A DNA stretch of 64,000 nt, taken from an uncultured Porphyromonadaceae bacterium (GTDB lineage: Bacteria; Bacteroidota; Bacteroidia; Bacteroidales; Muribaculaceae). The translations under genes were made by a program, and so were the position numbers. The notes beneath the pieces are model-generated. The model made no database searches and was not told the DNA's origin. It saw nothing but the letters and a program-made list of their open reading frames with translations. The stretch is taken from positions 1 through 64,000 of the forward strand of contig UQLO01000009.1 of assembly GCA_900541865.1 (NCBI GenBank), in the 5' to 3' direction. Positions 61,374 through 64,000 of this stretch are shown one piece after another. Each line of letters begins with the position of its first letter. Within the stretch, counting starts at the first letter, position 1.

Positions 61374-63101
61374 TTATTGCTGATTTCGCCGCGTTCGTTC
61401 GAGCCAGGCGGCCGCCGCCACATCGGCGTTGCTGTTGTTGGTTCCGGCCGGCCGAACGGCGTTCAGCCACTCACGGCGCATAACCAGATATTTGAAAGCA
61501 TCCGACATATTTGTGCTAAGGCGCGGGAGTTTCTCCAGGGCCATCTTCTCGCTCGTCTTGACTTTGAACACACTTTTGCTGGAGCCTTTATATTTGGTGA
61601 CCTGTCGGGCAAGCTCAAGACTTGACACCAGTTCCTCGCAATTGTCGGCGTCGACACTCAGCTGCGGGAGTGCCTTGTTGGTTCCGCTCATAAGCTCAAT
61701 CTGGAAATTGTACTCTGCTTCCTGCCTGAGTGTCGCCTGCCCTCGGCTCATGAGCTCGACCGCCCATCCGGTGCGGTTGCCGGCCTCGTCGCGCTCGATG
61801 AACTCCTTGAACTTGCCGGCCAGATCCTGCTTCTGGCGTTGGTAGCTGTTGGCTGCTCGGTCATAGTAGAGCCTGAGCACTTTGCACCGGTGGTCGCAAA
61901 AGAATGCGCGGAACTGCTCTGCCAACTCCTGGAGCCAATGTGGAGCAAGCACATACATTGACTTGAGCACACGAAAGCGACGCCCGTCGGGCTGAGCCAG
62001 CACAAGACTCATCATATTGCCGAAGTCCATGCCACCCTCGATAGGCTCGTCAGGCTTGAGATAGCGGAGCTGGCGCCCGTTGTAGGCCCGGCCTCCGGCA
62101 ATGGAGCCATCCCGGAATTTGAGATCCTCGGTAAACATAACGTAGAAACGGCTGCTGCGACGCAGACCCGGACGCATGCCCAATACCGATTTAGTGAATT
62201 CGTGGTGTTCCAGGGCGCCGTTGTAGAGGCGCCGGGCATAGTCCAGGGTAAGAATATCGATATTGGCGAACGACGAGAGATTGGCGAAGAACGTCTGCCC
62301 ACGCCGCAATTTTGCCAGCGCACGGTCGTAGTACTGCACCTTGCGTTCCAATCGGGCTATCCACGGAGTGTCGGTTTTGCCGCCACGACTGGCGCGGGTG
62401 AGCTTGGTCAGGTAGTCGTTGCGTATCGATGCAGCCTGAACTATGCGCACGATTCGGTCCGGATCCATCTCGGCCGCATAGCGAAAAAACCAATCGTACT
62501 CGCCTTCGGCAACGTCGGGCATGTCGGTGGTGATAGTGACTCCACCATATAGGTGGCAACTGCCATAGGTCACGGCGTTGCCTCGGAGGATAGGCATCAC
62601 ACGGGCTGCCCGCGCATCGGAGGCATATTTGGCTTCATCGAAAAACAAGTGCGCCACACTCTTGCCTGCCAGCAGCGACGGGCTGTCGAGCGAGCCCAAA
62701 AACAGAACTGTGCCGTTCCAGAACGAATAAACATACCGATAATCGTCGACAATCACGGAGCACCGTCGGCTCCACTCCTGAGGCGGCCTGCGCCCCTTTA
62801 TATAATGTATGCCCTCGATGAGGCCGCGGAGTTTCCAGCCGTTCTGGACGGCCGGCATAATGTTGTTGACCAAATTGGTGTAGGTATCGGCCACAATAGC
62901 CAGCGGGGCGCCCGGCATAAGCTCCACACAGTTGTAGATACGCCGGGAGATGATTACGGTGCTTTTGGACGTTCCTCGCCCGGCAATAGCCACGAAATTG
63001 GTGGTGTCTATCCAGTCGGTGAGCAACTGGACGCTCGACGCATAGTCAACAGCCAGGTCGGCCGTGGCCTCACTCGCTTTCCGGGGCAAACTCTTTGACA
63101 T
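61374..63101 (-). CDS. terL: Phage terminase large subunit
   Basis: A 575-aa packaging motor and nuclease. The ATPase domain has a Walker A of TerL type (AIAGRGTSKSTVIISRRIYN), Walker B SVAHLFFDEAKYA, and a coupling segment with PILRGNAVTYGSCHLYGGVT. The C-terminal nuclease starts near GGMDFGNMMSLVLAQPDGRR, with the metal-binding aspartate in GMDFG. Length is normal. Its start overlaps the end of the upstream gene by 32 bp, which fits a terS-terL pair, and a terminator follows. Confidence 0.92.
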   Translation of the reverse strand: MSKSLPRKASEATADLAVDYASSVQLLTDWIDTTNFVAIAGRGTSKSTVIISRRIYNCVELMPGAPLAIVADTYTNLVNNIMPAVQNGWKLRGLIEGIHYIKGRRPPQEWSRRCSVIVDDYRYVYSFWNGTVLFLGSLDSPSLLAGKSVAHLFFDEAKYASDARAARVMPILRGNAVTYGSCHLYGGVTITTDMPDVAEGEYDWFFRYAAEMDPDRIVRIVQAASIRNDYLTKLTRASRGGKTDTPWIARLERKVQYYDRALAKLRRGQTFFANLSSFANIDILTLDYARRLYNGALEHHEFTKSVLGMRPGLRRSSRFYVMFTEDLKFRDGSIAGGRAYNGRQLRYLKPDEPIEGGMDFGNMMSLVLAQPDGRRFRVLKSMYVLAPHWLQELAEQFRAFFCDHRCKVLRLYYDRAANSYQRQKQDLAGKFKEFIERDEAGNRTGWAVELMSRGQATLRQEAEYNFQIELMSGTNKALPQLSVDADNCEELVSSLELARQVTKYKGSSKSVFKVKTSEKMALEKLPRLSTNMSDAFKYLVMRREWLNAVRPAGTNNSNADVAAAAWLERTRRNQQ

Positions 63102-63744
63102 CGTCCATCATGCGCTTGAGGAAATCCCGCCGGGCTATGCCTGCGTCTTCCTTGACGCGGTCGCGCACCAGTTCAGGGATATCCGGTAGTGAGTCGATAA
63201 ATTCCTCCAATTCGGACTCATCGGCCTTGGGTGCACCCAAAGCGGCGGCGTCGGAGGTGTAGATCACTGCTGTCTTGGGGTTGAGCAGCTCTTCCGGGAT
63301 TTCGGGAGCGGCCTCGTCGAAACAGCCCCTAAGTTTGGCAGCGTCGGCCATCAGGGAGCGGCCCTCTTTGAATCGCCCGGTGGCGAAGGCCAGGTCGGCC
63401 ATTTTTTCGAGTTTCTCGGCGTAGATATTGCTCCAGGCCCGCGGGGTAATCGAGCACTCGGAGTAGAAGAAATTGATTGCATCGTCGTAGAGCTTGCGGG
63501 CCCCCCAGTCGGTGAATCCGTAATTTGATTTGAGCAGCTTGATGATGCCGGCCTTGGTGACCACCTTCCCGCCGCCGGGAAGAAGCATTCGGGCGCGGAG
63601 CCCGCGCACCATGTCCATCATGCGGAAATACTCGCGTTCCGGTTCCGTCAGCGAGTTTATATCGCCTGTGGTGAGCAATCGACCGATTTGCGCGGCGTCG
63701 ATCTTGTCGAAGTCAATCCGTGATGTTCTGGATGGTAAATTCAT
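63070..63744 (-). CDS. Probable terminase small subunit
   Basis: A 224-aa protein directly upstream of terL. The N-terminal half (LTEPEREYFRMMDMVRGLRA, GGKVVTKAGIIKLLKSNYGF) contains a helix-turn-helix-like stretch that fits DNA recognition, followed by a helical oligomerisation region (WSNIYAEKLEKMADLAFATG) and an acidic tail. The overlap with terL and the position at the head of the structural block support the call. It was not identified by a specific family motif. Confidence 0.7.
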   Translation of the reverse strand: MNLPSRTSRIDFDKIDAAQIGRLLTTGDINSLTEPEREYFRMMDMVRGLRARMLLPGGGKVVTKAGIIKLLKSNYGFTDWGARKLYDDAINFFYSECSITPRAWSNIYAEKLEKMADLAFATGRFKEGRSLMADAAKLRGCFDEAAPEIPEELLNPKTAVIYTSDAAALGAPKADESELEEFIDSLPDIPELVRDRVKEDAGIARRDFLKRMMDDVKEFAPESE

Positions 63745-64000
63745 CGTCGTCCATTGCGTTTAGCAGTTGAAAAAACTGGTTTTCCCGCCGGGTGTCGCGG
63801 AGAGTCTTGACCGCATCGATGTTCCCCGCCACGGCCGCTTCCTGCAATTTGACAAGCGGCCCGCTTACTCCGACTGCCCTGCCCTTCTCGAGCAACTCGG
63901 CGACCATAGTGCCGGGAGTCTCGGCCGCGGCCACGAAAATGAGCCGCTGCATTCTGGTCATATCCAACGACGCCGCAATCTGTTCCGGATTCAGGCCCAC
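63713..64000 (-). CDS. Phage protein, partial at window edge
   Basis: The last 95 codons of a leftward gene that continues beyond 64,000. Visible sequence includes LNPEQIAASLDMTRMQRLIF, a segment of helix-turn-helix type, and LVKLQEAAVAGNIDAVKTLR. It overlaps the start of the terminase small-subunit gene by 32 bp. It may be a second DNA-packaging or regulatory protein. Confidence 0.6.
   Translation of the reverse strand: MGLNPEQIAASLDMTRMQRLIFVAAAETPGTMVAELLEKGRAVGVSGPLVKLQEAAVAGNIDAVKTLRDTRRENQFFQLLNAMDDDEFTIQNITD

Larger units (their letters stand above)
38070..64000. mobile_element. Prophage (tailed-phage-like) with DGR, left part
   Basis: From the tRNA-Cys end to the right window edge the genes are phage-like: a rightward tyrosine integrase next to the tRNA, then a leftward block of tail fiber, distal tail, tape measure, lysozyme, portal-like, and terminase genes. 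The right attachment site, repressor and replication genes are outside the window. A long tape measure and absence of a sheath gene suggest a siphovirus-like tail. A major capsid gene was not recognised, so whether the element is complete cannot be judged. Confidence 0.9.

Noticed and set aside
61081..61383. Plus-strand frame of 100 codons after terL
   Set aside because: Low-complexity basic translation that overlaps the terL terminator and the terL 3' end; no support for a gene.

Overview
The window fits the chromosome of a gut Bacteroidales bacterium, most likely Muribaculaceae-like. The evidence is repeated Bacteroidota promoters (a TTTG box, 20-22 bp, then TAnnTTTG), Bacteroidales-typical families (DUF4831, a type-2 CBM20-GH77 amylomaltase, an NnrE-NnrD fusion, a kinase-RapZ fusion), weak Shine-Dalgarno sites, and a 16S rRNA 5' end of Bacteroidales type. 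The species is not resolved.

Positions 1-38,070 are ordinary chromosome. A 16S rRNA gene on the minus strand enters from the left edge with its leader and promoter. Next come dnaE, a thioredoxin, nnrDE, a DUF4831 protein, a YitT-type membrane protein, prfA and pyrF. These are followed by a DUF2156 protein and malQ on the minus strand, then glyS, lemA and a lipoprotein FKBP. An intergenic array of about 1.3 kb (17.5-18.8 kb) is built of nested palindromic repeats. murI, pgi, hisS and dnaG lie on the minus strand, then an ECF sigma factor, pgk, a THUMP-like methyltransferase, clpP-clpX, recQ, a sugar kinase-RapZ fusion with a nucleotidyltransferase (an AmgK/MurU-like salvage pair), alaS, and tRNA-Cys.

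Positions 38,070-64,000 are a prophage, or a phage-derived element, that starts directly downstream of tRNA-Cys with a tyrosine integrase and runs out of the right edge. All its other genes read leftwards. In transcription order they are: a partial gene, small and large terminase, small membrane proteins, a spacer with RNA-like structure, a predicted spanin, a portal-like protein, a PLD-like protein, two conserved head/tail proteins, a lysozyme, two small head-tail proteins, a separately promoted membrane-protein gene (moron), a 1491-aa tape measure, distal tail proteins, and a receptor-binding fiber. No major capsid or tail-tube gene was recognised.

The outstanding system is a diversity-generating retroelement (DGR) at 39.8-44.0 kb. 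The fiber gene ends in a 109-bp variable repeat. A matching template repeat lies just downstream, followed by a reverse transcriptase with a YADD active site. Of 20 template adenines, 9 differ in the variable repeat, against 2 of the 89 other bases, which is the signature of adenine-directed mutagenic retrohoming. A hairpin sits just beyond the variable repeat, as in studied DGRs. No separate Avd gene is visible, and a 131-aa protein of unknown role follows the RT.
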